A stretch of DNA of 64,000 nucleotides from Salsuginibacillus kocurii DSM 18087 (lineage in GTDB: Bacteria; Bacillota; Bacilli; Bacillales; Marinococcaceae), in the NCBI RefSeq assembly GCF_000377705.1, contig NZ_KB898627.1, positions 62,001 to 126,000 on the forward strand, given 5' to 3'. The notes beneath the pieces are model-generated. The model ran no database searches and was not told the origin of the DNA. It saw only the letters and a list, made by a program, of their open reading frames with translations. The translations under genes were made by a program, and so were the position numbers. Positions 8,203 through 15,802 of the stretch are shown in pieces (position 1 is the first letter of the stretch; every line of letters starts with the position of its first letter).

Positions 8203-8490
8203 TTATAGGTCGTCATCGTCATCATCATCGTCGTCATCCATTAAATCGTCATCGTCGTCGTCATCATCGTCGTCATCCATTAAATCGTCATCATCGTCGT
8301 CATCATCATCATCTAATCCATCTTCATCGTCATCGTCGTCTAGTCCATCATCTACATCGTCTTCTTCTGCTGGATCCTCGTCCATGCCGTTGCCATCATC
8401 TAGATCGTCATCCATATCGTCTCCGCAAGCTCCAAGTACTCCAAGTGCTAAAATCCCACTAAGTCCAGAATACAATAATTTCTTATTCAT
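8203..8490 (-). CDS. small lipoprotein with poly-aspartate repeat tail, 95 aa
   Basis: An N-terminal lipoprotein signal peptide (MNKKLLYSGLSGILALGVLGAC, Cys22 as the lipidated residue after an LGA box) is followed by a mature protein that is almost only Asp with a few Gly, Met, Leu and Glu. From about residue 57 it becomes a tandem repeat of about 13 residues, runs of 10-11 Asp broken by Leu-Met. The protein should be secreted, anchored to the outer face of the membrane and very strongly acidic. No domain is recognised. The repeat DNA is mostly GAT/GAC codons and is probably prone to slippage. It has its own terminator. Confidence 0.75.
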   Translation of the reverse strand: MNKKLLYSGLSGILALGVLGACGDDMDDDLDDGNGMDEDPAEEDDVDDGLDDDDDEDGLDDDDDDDDDDLMDDDDDDDDDDDLMDDDDDDDDDDL

Positions 8491-8671
8491 TAAATAGTCA
8501 CTCCTTAAATAATTTTATCGATGTTAATTACATAAGTGGTTATTCCACGTATGAGCTAAGTTAAACGAATCAGGGAACTTTTACACATTTTCTCATCAAC
8601 TTGTGTTATTCTCTCAAAATTATGAAGTTCGTCACGATTCTCACTTCTAGTATGTGTAAGCTTATCGATTC

Positions 8672-9997
8672 TTATCCTCCTTTAGGCTGAAATTGTTGAA
8701 AAATGGTCCCCTGTTCAATCGGATAAACCTCTCTACCAGCTATCTCATTAATAATCGTTTGGTTTCTAAAAACGGAAAGACCAAGATTAGTGGAAGCAGT
8801 GCCATGAGCATGATCAATTCCTGTCAGCATAAAAATAGAATGCTTTCGCCCATCGGTAAAGGAAAGTTTAAAATGATCATCTATTAAATAACGTTCCCCT
8901 GAAGCTTCTTTTTCAATGACATGCTCAAAATGATGAAACCACTCTGGGATGTCGGGTTTATAACCCGTCGCTAAAATAACTTTATCACTTTCCCAGGTGA
9001 ACTCTTCATTTTTTTGCCATTGGCTGGCTTTTAACTTCACTCTTCCATCTGAGCTATAACTTACATCCGTCACTTCAGTCAAAGCTTGCAAGGTCACAAA
9101 AGGATCCTCACGCTCAATGGAGCGATGATACAATAAATCATAAATTTCCATTAACGTTTGCGGTTCTATCCCTTTACGGGCTTGGTCCAATGCCGGCAAG
9201 GCTTGTACCCGTTCCTCTTCTGGCAAGGTGCGAAAATAAGAGACATAGTCGGGGGAAAAGACTTCCCGTGCCAATTTAGCGGATTCAGCTTGAAAAAATT
9301 GAGTAGATCGAGTAAACCAGGATAGTTTATAGTGATAATATTTTTGGTCTTTTAGTAAGTCATAAAAGATTTCGGCCGCACTTTGCCCGGACCCTACAAC
9401 TGTCACTTCTTCCCCATGTTTCAACCGAGCGGAAACACGCCGATATGAACTGCTGTGAAAAATGTCCTCGCCAATATAAGGTTTTAGTTTCTCTGGGATC
9501 AAAGGCTTTGAGCCAGTCCCTACCACAATGTGTTTAGCCCTCATCTGTTCTTCTCTTCCTGTAGCTGCATCTGCAACCGTTACAAGGTATCCGTCTCTTT
9601 CTTTTCGTTCTTGAACGTCTGTAACTAGCTTCCCAAAACGACAGGAGGATAATTGATCTGCAACCCATTGCCCATAGGCTTCGTATTCTCTTCGTGGCAT
9701 ATTCATTTTCTTGTTAAAGAAGAATTGGTACAAGCGGTTCTTTTTATGTAAGTAATTTAAAAATGTATAAGGACTTGTCGGGTCAGCAAAGGTCACTAAA
9801 TCAGCTATAAAATTTGAATTCAACACCGTTCCTTCTAAAAGCATTCCTGGATGCCAAACAAAAGAAGTATCACGTTCAAGAAAAAGCGCATGAATATCAT
9901 CTACTTTATCTAAAAGGGCTGCTAAACCCAAGTTGAATGGCCCTATTCCAATTCCAATCACATCATACTCTAAAAGCGATTGATCCTTATCGTTCAT
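8672..9997 (-). CDS. lysine/ornithine N-monooxygenase family protein (siderophore type), 441 aa
   Basis: A SidA/IucD/PvdA family flavin monooxygenase, which hydroxylates the side-chain amine of lysine or ornithine for hydroxamate siderophores. GIGIGPFNLGLAALL is the FAD-binding GxGxxN loop, VVGSGQSAAEIFYDLL the NADPH-binding loop, and ATGYKPDIPEWF the C-terminal ATGY motif. The start MNDKDQSLLE is chosen because GGAGGG lies nine bases upstream; earlier in-frame starts lack a site. No siderophore synthetase, decarboxylase or transporter gene is adjacent, so it is an orphan here. A Fur-box-like sequence lies upstream at 10184-10205. Confidence 0.87.
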   Translation of the reverse strand: MNDKDQSLLEYDVIGIGIGPFNLGLAALLDKVDDIHALFLERDTSFVWHPGMLLEGTVLNSNFIADLVTFADPTSPYTFLNYLHKKNRLYQFFFNKKMNMPRREYEAYGQWVADQLSSCRFGKLVTDVQERKERDGYLVTVADAATGREEQMRAKHIVVGTGSKPLIPEKLKPYIGEDIFHSSSYRRVSARLKHGEEVTVVGSGQSAAEIFYDLLKDQKYYHYKLSWFTRSTQFFQAESAKLAREVFSPDYVSYFRTLPEEERVQALPALDQARKGIEPQTLMEIYDLLYHRSIEREDPFVTLQALTEVTDVSYSSDGRVKLKASQWQKNEEFTWESDKVILATGYKPDIPEWFHHFEHVIEKEASGERYLIDDHFKLSFTDGRKHSIFMLTGIDHAHGTASTNLGLSVFRNQTIINEIAGREVYPIEQGTIFQQFQPKGG

Positions 9998-10183
9998 TCG
10001 TCTCATCCCTCCACGCACATCTTCCAACTTCAATGTTCCCATTTCCTTATAAATGAATTCTCCCCGGGCTCCCAAGTTGAAAAATAGATTATCTCAACAA
10101 ATTCGATTAGGACATGTATACAAATAAGCAATTCGCATATAATCCAGCAAAAAAGCAACGAGGCTGCAAAAAGGCAAATCACC

Positions 10184-10205
10184 GATAATTACATTTATCA
10201 TTATC
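10184..10205 (-). promoter_or_regulatory. Fur-box-like sequence upstream of the siderophore monooxygenase
   Basis: On the minus strand it reads GATAATGATAA, then ATGTA, then ATTATC. The first 11 bases equal the first 11 of the 19-bp Fur consensus, and the last six close it, but the centre is three bases too long. It lies about 190 bp upstream of the chosen start. This is plausible for an iron-repressed siderophore gene but imperfect. Confidence 0.35.
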
Positions 10206-10269
10206 CACTAGAACTTATAGTGAGAAGTAGTTGATGAGACTGGAGCAAGTGTGACGACTGAGGAAAAAC

Positions 10270-10360
10270 ATTTCAGATCAAGACCCTGCAGAGCGGATTC
10301 CCGAGGAGACTAAAGAGTTGCCCGCCCGCGCCAAAAAAGGCACGGCAACATCAAACGTAG
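10270..10360 (+). repeat. degenerate dispersed repeat, family 3
   Basis: Shares an ordered series of words (CTGCAG, TTCCCGAGGAG, GTTGCCCG, CACGGCA) with the complement of 40985-41110, and some with 7575-7640. The flanking sequence 10076-10458 holds no gene. It is likely a decayed intergenic repeat. Confidence 0.5.
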
Positions 10361-10458
10361 TGAAGAAGAAGCCGTAGTCACACTTGTGCCTGTGGTGAAT
10401 ACGAGTATGTGCCAGTTGCATTTTCCGAGACTGGACTTATGGGGCATCCTCGTTGAAG

Positions 10459-10482
10459 AACCGTCTGTAGAAACAGACGGTT
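10459..10482 (-). terminator. possible terminator after the 75-aa gene
   Basis: The perfect 10-bp stem AACCGTCTGT/ACAGACGGTT has a four-base loop. The following minus-strand tract is only TCTTC, so termination strength is uncertain. It lies 7 bp past the stop of the 75-aa gene. Confidence 0.5.
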
Positions 10483-10488
10483 GAACTG

Positions 10489-10716
10489 TTAAATCCGGTC
10501 GTCGCGGTCTACAGATTTACTCTTTACATCATCAAAAGGATTAAGTTCTCCTTCTTCAAGATAAGCTTCATCGTCATACAATCCTTTAACCTGTCCTTCA
10601 GAGAGTTCTTGCTCTCCAGTTTTACGTATCTCCTGAATATATTCATATACCGATTCCACTTGTTCTTCTGATAAATGGTCAATCAGTCCACGAACTTCTT
10701 CTTTTGTAACTGCCAT
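10489..10716 (-). CDS. small acidic helical protein, 75 aa
   Basis: Starts MAVTKEEVRGLIDHLSEEQ and continues with a predicted helix VESVYEYIQEIR, then an acidic, disordered C-terminus ending SVDRDDRI. The N-terminal half resembles small antitoxin-like or DUF2281-like helical proteins, but no toxin partner gene is adjacent. No recognised function. It is soluble and strongly acidic, and is followed by a hairpin. Confidence 0.6.
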   Translation of the reverse strand: MAVTKEEVRGLIDHLSEEQVESVYEYIQEIRKTGEQELSEGQVKGLYDDEAYLEEGELNPFDDVKSKSVDRDDRI

Positions 10717-10798
10717 TTGATCTCCCGCCTTTCTTTAGTAGAATCATCTCCTCTTGTACTCTCCATTCCCTGAATAAAACTTTTCTATGCCACATTTG

Positions 10799-11073
10799 TC
10801 AGCTGAATTTGCGACTTTCACCAATTCGGCTGCTAGACTCAAGAGCCTCTTGATTATTGCTTAATTGTCGGAAAATCCAAATGCCAAGTAAGAGATAAAT
10901 GAAACTCCATATTGAAAAAACATATCCTGCCGGTGTTAACAAAACTTGAAGACGATTTGAAACCTCACCAGCTGTTTGACCATTAATTGGTAATGTATTT
11001 GATAACACATTTATTACTACGACTATCACTAAGGAAGCGGCATTTAACCATGTTAATAATCGATTGATTTCAT
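10799..11073 (-). pseudogene. truncated, frameshifted tryptophan-rich sensory (TspO-like) membrane protein
   Basis: The readable segment contains NVLSNTLPINGQTAGEVSNR and TPAGYVFSIWSFIYLLLGIW, typical of the N-terminal part of the roughly 250-residue tryptophan-rich sensory/TspO-like proteins of Bacillus. A good AAAGGAGG site and ATG (11073) exist, but from that ATG the frame gives only MKSIDY and a stop. The family frame begins one base shifted (INRLLTWLNAASLV). It also ends early with an unrelated tail, SRIGESRKFS, so most of the protein is missing. I read it as a decayed gene with a 5' frameshift and a large 3' deletion. Confidence 0.65.
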
Positions 11074-11166
11074 GTTATCCCCTTCCTCCTTTCAACAGCA
11101 CGATAGGCTATACCCATTTAGCAACTTACACACACATGAAGGAATATAATGATTCATTTCTTTATT

Positions 11167-11211
11167 TAAAAAAACCGCGCAACCTGAAAATTCTCAGTTC
11201 ACACGGTTTTT
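11167..11211 (-). terminator. terminator after the MATE gene
   Basis: The minus-strand hairpin ACCGTGTGAACTGA/TCAGGTTGCGCGGT is held by Watson-Crick and several G-U pairs and followed by seven T. It lies about 32 bp past the MATE stop. Confidence 0.75.
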
Positions 11212-11242
11212 AGTAGCTACAGTACATCTGCTAACATTTTGC

Positions 11243-12610
11243 TTACAAATCTATAGACTCAATTCTTTCTTTTTCTCTTCGTTGTATATAAAATAAGCGA
11301 AAATACAGAAATAGAGCCATGGTAGCAAGCGCCGAAATTAACCCAACCCAATACCCAAATGGTCCAAGAAAAGTAACATTAGCCAGAAGAAAACCAGCCG
11401 GCAGACCTATGATCCAAAAAGATATAAATGCAATAATAAACGGTACATTTACATCTTTATAACCACGCAGCACCCCTTGGATCGGACTCGCAATAGCATC
11501 AGATAACTGAAAGAAAATAGAATATATTAAAAAGTGCTGGATTAACACGGCCACTTCATCTTCAGTCGTATACCAGTACGACGCTGGCTCTCTCATCAGA
11601 TAAATAACTATACAGGCAAAGAGACCAAGCCCTAGAGCGACCCATAAGCCAAATCGCGTATATTGTTTCGCATCATTCAATCGCTTCGCCCCCACCTCGA
11701 AACCGACAGCGATCGTTAAAGCCATAGCTATACTAAGGGGGAGCATATATAATATAGATGCAAAATTTAAAGCTGCTTGATGAGCAGCAATAACCTCGGT
11801 GCTAAACTCACTCATTAATAAAGTAACCGCAGCAAAAATACTCGTTTCAAAAAATATGGTAAACCCAATTGGGAGGCCGATAAAGAGAATTTCTTTTACT
11901 TTTCTAAATGAAGGTACAAACCATGTTCTAAATATAGGAAAAGCTGCTAACCGATTCATCTTAGTCGTGAAAATGATAGAAATCAAAAAAATAAAACCAT
12001 AGGTAATAGCTGAAGCATAGCCCGCTCCAACACCACCAAGCTCTGGGAAACCAAACCTCCCAAAGATTAATACGTAATTAAAAAAAACGTTAATCGGCAA
12101 GGCGGAAAGAATAATCATCATGGTGACTCTTGTCTCTCCAAGTGCATCCACAAAACTTCGCAACACAAGTGAAGCAAATAAAAAGAAAACGCCAAATCCC
12201 AAACCGATTAAATAATGTCTTGCCGTCGCTTCAACAGGAAGATCTAAAGCCATTAGCCCTAAGACTGGATCTAATAACATGAAGCCAAGCAAAAGGATAA
12301 GAACACTAGCAGCAACCGACAAATACAGCCCTTGTGTAACATCATAAGCAACCTCTTCCTTACGCCCTGCTCCAATATGTTGGGCTACAATCGGTGTGAG
12401 GGCCATCATGACCCCGGTAACCCCAGTCATGACGGGGAGCCAAATACTTGAACCTATGGCCACGCCCGCCAGGTCCTCAGCCCCTGCTCGCCCACTCATG
12501 AGTGTATCTACAAAATTCATAGAGAAAAGCCCAATTTGCGTGACTAAAATAGGCATTAAAACCGCCATAAATAAGGAAATCTTTTCTTTCAGTGTTTGAG
12601 TTGGATACAT
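11243..12610 (-). CDS. MATE family (NorM-like) multidrug efflux transporter, 455 aa
   Basis: A twelve-helix multidrug and toxin extrusion transporter. The two MATE halves are visible: GLFSMNFVDTLMSGRAGAEDLAGVA in helix 1-2, and GLPIGFTIFFETSIFAAVTLLMS in the second half, with an early PIVAQHIGAG loop. NorM-type proteins export cationic compounds using sodium or proton gradients. The start MYPTQTLKEK is preferred because AAGG lies eight bases upstream and it gives the usual family length; an upstream extension of 43 residues is in frame but lacks a site. It is monocistronic. Confidence 0.9.
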   Translation of the reverse strand: MYPTQTLKEKISLFMAVLMPILVTQIGLFSMNFVDTLMSGRAGAEDLAGVAIGSSIWLPVMTGVTGVMMALTPIVAQHIGAGRKEEVAYDVTQGLYLSVAASVLILLLGFMLLDPVLGLMALDLPVEATARHYLIGLGFGVFFLFASLVLRSFVDALGETRVTMMIILSALPINVFFNYVLIFGRFGFPELGGVGAGYASAITYGFIFLISIIFTTKMNRLAAFPIFRTWFVPSFRKVKEILFIGLPIGFTIFFETSIFAAVTLLMSEFSTEVIAAHQAALNFASILYMLPLSIAMALTIAVGFEVGAKRLNDAKQYTRFGLWVALGLGLFACIVIYLMREPASYWYTTEDEVAVLIQHFLIYSIFFQLSDAIASPIQGVLRGYKDVNVPFIIAFISFWIIGLPAGFLLANVTFLGPFGYWVGLISALATMALFLYFRLFYIQRREKERIESIDL

Positions 12611-12817
12611 TGCCATCGCCTTACTTTTTCGCCCTGCTTTAAAACTCGCTAATACGGTCGCAAAATAATATAAAATAAATAGAGGACTGAAGGGGGTCAC
12701 CTTCATTCCCTCTAGACATAAGCACCCGTATCTAAGCAATTACAAAGCTGACTTAATATAATTGATCTGATTGGCCCGGCTAGACTATAAAATCCAAATC
12801 CGCCAATATAGAAATGT

Positions 12818-13834
12818 TCACATAGCCCCTACAAGGTCTGTCACCAGATCTTCCAAAGACACCGTTGCTATCGTCCGCTTTGGCACGTCATTAGCTAGCA
12901 GTACCACACCACTCTGTCGTTCCGGAATAAATCCAATCACATTTAATCTTTTATGATGTTTATTAACATAAAAGAAAAAGTCCTGGGGCTTTGAATCTTG
13001 AAGAGCTGATGGCACCGACCGATGCTGCCATCCATGAGCTACTCCCCCGTTCATCGTTCTGTGCCGAATAAGTTGTGTTTCTTTTACATGAGCAAGACTC
13101 GGAACTTGCCCCAACTGCGAGCGTAAAAATTCCAGCCAGTTTGCAGTACTTACCCACATACCCCCTGCCCCATGAAAAGAACGCCAATAATCCACTTCTT
13201 TTTTCCTCCCTTTGGATGGTTCTGGGGGTGCTAGATCTTCTTCATAGTAACGCTCTGGAGAATATGTGGCTTCCGTTATTCCTAAGGGTTTTAACAACCG
13301 ATCGTAAAGTACTTGTTCAAAAGGGCGCTCCCAAACCCTTTCTAGGAAACGGCCTAATATTGCGTAGCCTGTTATAGAAGGATGATAGGTTGCTTCCATT
13401 CGTTTATCAAAGCGCGTTTTTCGTAAATATTGAATCCAATCCTCATCACGGTAGGCTTTTGCCTGGATCGAAAAACGTGTCAACGACGGTGATTTTCGAT
13501 TGGCAGGCCATGTTGGCAACCCTGCTGTATGAGAAGTTAAGGAAGCAAGCGTTATATGTGACGGCAAACGAACAAATTCATATCCATAAGTTGCAACGGG
13601 CTCGTCCCAGCTCGCTTTCCCTTGGTGAACGATATCCGCAATGAGAGCCGCTGTAAATAATTGCGAAGCCTCACCAGCGGCATACATCGTATAACGTGTA
13701 GGCAAAGTGGGGGCATCGGTACTGCACTGGCCCCATGCATGATACGAATGTTTCCCCTGTCTCGTGCAGCCGACAGAAACACTTTGCGCATGATCAATAA
13801 GTAAGGCTAATCTTTCTTCTAACCAACTTTTCAT
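12818..13834 (-). CDS. beta-lactamase-fold serine hydrolase homologue lacking catalytic residues, 338 aa
   Basis: The overall sequence follows class C beta-lactamase/penicillin-binding-protein-like serine hydrolases: KASWDEPVATYGYEF, LTSHTAGLPTWP, GYAILGRFLERVWERPFEQV, LLKPLGITEATYSP, and GAGGMWVSTANWLEFLRSQL. However, at the position of the SxxK nucleophile motif (normally GSxxKxFTA) it reads GEASQLFTA, so the Ser is Glu55 and the Lys is Gln58. The YxN motif position reads YHP. The fold is likely intact but the acylation chemistry is not. It has no signal peptide. An AAGGAAGAAGG site precedes the ATG. Possible roles are as a binding protein or a non-catalytic regulator. Confidence 0.8.
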   Translation of the reverse strand: MKSWLEERLALLIDHAQSVSVGCTRQGKHSYHAWGQCSTDAPTLPTRYTMYAAGEASQLFTAALIADIVHQGKASWDEPVATYGYEFVRLPSHITLASLTSHTAGLPTWPANRKSPSLTRFSIQAKAYRDEDWIQYLRKTRFDKRMEATYHPSITGYAILGRFLERVWERPFEQVLYDRLLKPLGITEATYSPERYYEEDLAPPEPSKGRKKEVDYWRSFHGAGGMWVSTANWLEFLRSQLGQVPSLAHVKETQLIRHRTMNGGVAHGWQHRSVPSALQDSKPQDFFFYVNKHHKRLNVIGFIPERQSGVVLLANDVPKRTIATVSLEDLVTDLVGAM

Positions 13835-13897
13835 CAGCCTTCTTCCTTTCGTGAAAAGTAAGTTCCATTACATCGCCCACCGTATGTAAAAACTTCT

Positions 13898-14368
13898 TTA
13901 GGAGTTTTTAGTAGTGGTTGTTATTCGCTTGAACCAAATTTGCACGATTAAGAACACATGGTAATAAATCAAAGCTGCTACTGCTCCGAATACTCCATAA
14001 AGGATAAAATCGACACCCCGCTGCAAAGGATCTCCTTGAACAAAAATCGATAAGACTCCAATTATGAAAAAACCAGCAACGGAGTACAGAGAAGTGCTTA
14101 ACCCATAAACAAATAAAGGGTCCTGACTCCCGATCCACCTTTTAAACGTTTCAATTAGCCAAAATAAGAGTATACCTGGAAACACATATAACGTCCCGGC
14201 ATACATTAATAGTCGAATAAATAATTCATGAAATGTCATGATCAATTGCGCACCCAGGAAGGTATAACCTATAACAGCTACACCCACTGAAAACACTAGC
14301 GTACTTAGAAGTGCTGCAAACAGATAATGCAAGTCAACCGGTCCTTTCTTTTCCTCCTTTTTCTTCAT
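13898..14368 (-). CDS. four-helix membrane protein of unknown function, 156 aa
   Basis: A charged N-terminus (MKKKEEKKGPVD) followed by about four membrane segments (near residues 14-36, 50-72, 86-110, 118-146), ending in a basic RITTTTKNS tail. No conserved motif is recognised. It lies between the beta-lactamase-fold gene and a smaller membrane protein, all on the minus strand; a short gap of about 60 bp suggests it may be co-transcribed with the former. Confidence 0.6.
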   Translation of the reverse strand: MKKKEEKKGPVDLHYLFAALLSTLVFSVGVAVIGYTFLGAQLIMTFHELFIRLLMYAGTLYVFPGILLFWLIETFKRWIGSQDPLFVYGLSTSLYSVAGFFIIGVLSIFVQGDPLQRGVDFILYGVFGAVAALIYYHVFLIVQIWFKRITTTTKNS

Positions 14369-14461
14369 CTCTCAAATGGTTTAACAACCAAAAAAATCTG
14401 ACCTTCTATACCGCTCCTCACTCAAGAGGCCGGAGAAGCATCAGATCGTGAGTCCTATTTG

Positions 14462-14683
14462 CTATTCATTTCTAAATAAACGAAACAACATAATATAGAT
14501 AAAAAACATAACGAGAGAAGAAGCAAGAAAACCCATATAAAAGGTAATAAATTCATCGTTAGATACATGTAGTAGCGTAGTCGTATACCAACCAAAACCA
14601 CACGCAATTAAAATAAGAATAAGAGAAGTTACAGTAGCCACCTTATCTTCTAAGCCTTTTGCCAGCCATTCTCTTAAAGTCAT
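14462..14683 (-). CDS. small two-helix membrane protein, 73 aa
   Basis: Starts MTLREWLAKGLEDK, an amphipathic helix, followed by two membrane helices (about residues 17-34 and 43-67) and a short basic end LFRLFRNE. GGGAGG lies eight bases before this ATG. An in-frame TTG six codons upstream overlaps the ribosome-binding site and is rejected. No family recognised. Confidence 0.6.
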   Translation of the reverse strand: MTLREWLAKGLEDKVATVTSLILILIACGFGWYTTTLLHVSNDEFITFYMGFLASSLVMFFIYIMLFRLFRNE

Positions 14684-14743
14684 GTGGAGACCTCCCTTCA
14701 AAAATCAGGTACGGTAATTAGTTCATATTATAGCACAGAAAAA

Positions 14744-14767
14744 AACCGATCCTCCAGGAAAGATCGG
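14744..14767 (-). terminator. terminator of a short minus-strand transcript
   Basis: The minus-strand stem CCGATC/GATCGG has a 10-base loop and is followed by seven T. No annotated gene ends just upstream, so it probably closes the transcript carrying the small ORF at 14933-15013. Confidence 0.6.
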
Positions 14768-14932
14768 AAAGGCCAGCAGATGCTTTTTGCATGCCATTTC
14801 TTCTTTAAAGGTATAGTTGAAAAGCCTTCGCCCCACTCAGCTGAACTTCATCCCCTTCTGCAGCTGATTGGACTGAATTTCTCCTCGTTACTTTACTGGT
14901 TTCGTGAAGGATAATTCTGATTATCACAGAAT

Positions 14933-15013
14933 TTAGCCTACACTTAATTGAATGATAAATCCAATAAAAATAGAGAACGGGATCAGCAATAAACGTTTCA
15001 ATACAACGACCAT
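14933..15013 (-). CDS. candidate small hydrophobic peptide, 22-26 aa
   Basis: From the ATG at 15013 it reads MVVVLKRLLLIPFSIF and continues to IIQLSVG, a single membrane helix. AAGAAGG abuts this ATG; the in-frame TTG at 15001 (giving MKRLLLIPFS) has a 12-base spacer, so neither start is ideal. A promoter (TTGGGG-17-TATAAT) lies upstream and a terminator downstream, giving a transcription unit of roughly 290 bp. It is too short for family recognition, and the unit might instead be a small RNA. Confidence 0.35.
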   Translation of the reverse strand: MVVVLKRLLLIPFSIFIGFIIQLSVG

Positions 15014-15043
15014 CCTTCTTGTTAAACGGCTTGTTTACTTAAT

Positions 15044-15072
15044 ATTATACGTTTAGTTGTCCCTATCCCCAA
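15044..15072 (-). promoter_or_regulatory. sigma-A-type promoter of the small hydrophobic peptide
   Basis: On the minus strand, TTGGGG and a perfect TATAAT are separated by exactly 17 bp, in otherwise gene-free DNA about 30 bp before the small ORF. Confidence 0.5.
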
Positions 15073-15239
15073 GCTGCCTGAGGACGTTTCATATCTGTTG
15101 CAAGAGCTTGAGAAGCCTTCTAAAAACTTGAAATCGGTATGAAGTTTTCTTTTACAGAAGATTGCCGCTTTTGCTAGTTCTTATAAATATAATGAAAAGG
15201 GAATAACACTTATAGCGTTGCAAATGTATCTACAAGTAG

Positions 15240-15342
15240 AAGTTCTGGGGACCATCTGCTCTTGGTTTTGGTAGTTTAGCGGCTTCGTCCCCTCCCTTTC
15301 CATGGACGAACACCTAGCCTTCGAGACTGAAAAACTGAAACC
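15240..15342 (+). repeat. dispersed repeat, family 2, copy 1
   Basis: Homologous to the complement of 47483-47613: the words GTTTAGCG, CTTC, CCTTTCCATGGACGAA and CACCT occur in the same order with the same spacing. The rest of 15073-15506 shows no gene, only a small GCCTACGGCGTAGGC hairpin near 15437-15451. Confidence 0.6.
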
Positions 15343-15506
15343 CTCATATTAAATGTTTACTTACTGCTCGAAGCCTGTTGGCAATTTTAACGCTAGTGAA
15401 TAACACTTCTATAAAGAAAACTTGGCAAAGCCAAGCCTACGGCGTAGGCTGAGCCTTGGTTGCACGTATACTGTTCCCTTCAACTTTTTATACATTCTTA
15501 CGGGGT

Positions 15507-15550
15507 AAATAAAAGCTGCCTTTGCTCAGACTAGGTCCAAACAAAGGCAG
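15507..15550 (-). terminator. terminator downstream of the BCCT gene
   Basis: The nine-bp stem CTGCCTTTG/CAAAGGCAG has a 17-base loop and is followed on the minus strand by CTTTTATTT. It lies about 250 bp after the BCCT stop; the DNA between (15551-15802) holds no gene that I can support. Confidence 0.7.
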
Positions 15551-15802
15551 ACTTTCAAGGCTCTCCTATAAGTCAGTCAGTGGCAACAGCACTGGATATG
15601 CGCTCATTTTAACCACTGGTACAAGTACGATTGTGCATCTCCTTATGAGCAAAACCTCTCGTCCCGAGACCTCCGCCTTGCCGGCTGGCCGGCAGAAGTA
15701 TCGCGTACTCCGGACCCTGGATCACCTACATACCTTAAACGAACCTTTTAGGCCATCCTATTTCTTTCATTCCCAGCGGTTTTACCACTATAGGAGCGAA
15801 TA

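Noticed and set aside
8112-8462. A His/Arg-rich plus-strand ORF
   Set aside because: It is the antisense of the poly-Asp lipoprotein gene; the His runs are the complement of the GAT/GAC codons.
14904-14926. GATAAT-TCTG-ATTATC considered as a Fur box with an FsrA-like sRNA nearby
   Set aside because: The spacing is wrong for a 7-1-7 or 19-bp Fur box, and no matching promoter and terminator pair for a C-rich plus-strand sRNA was found.
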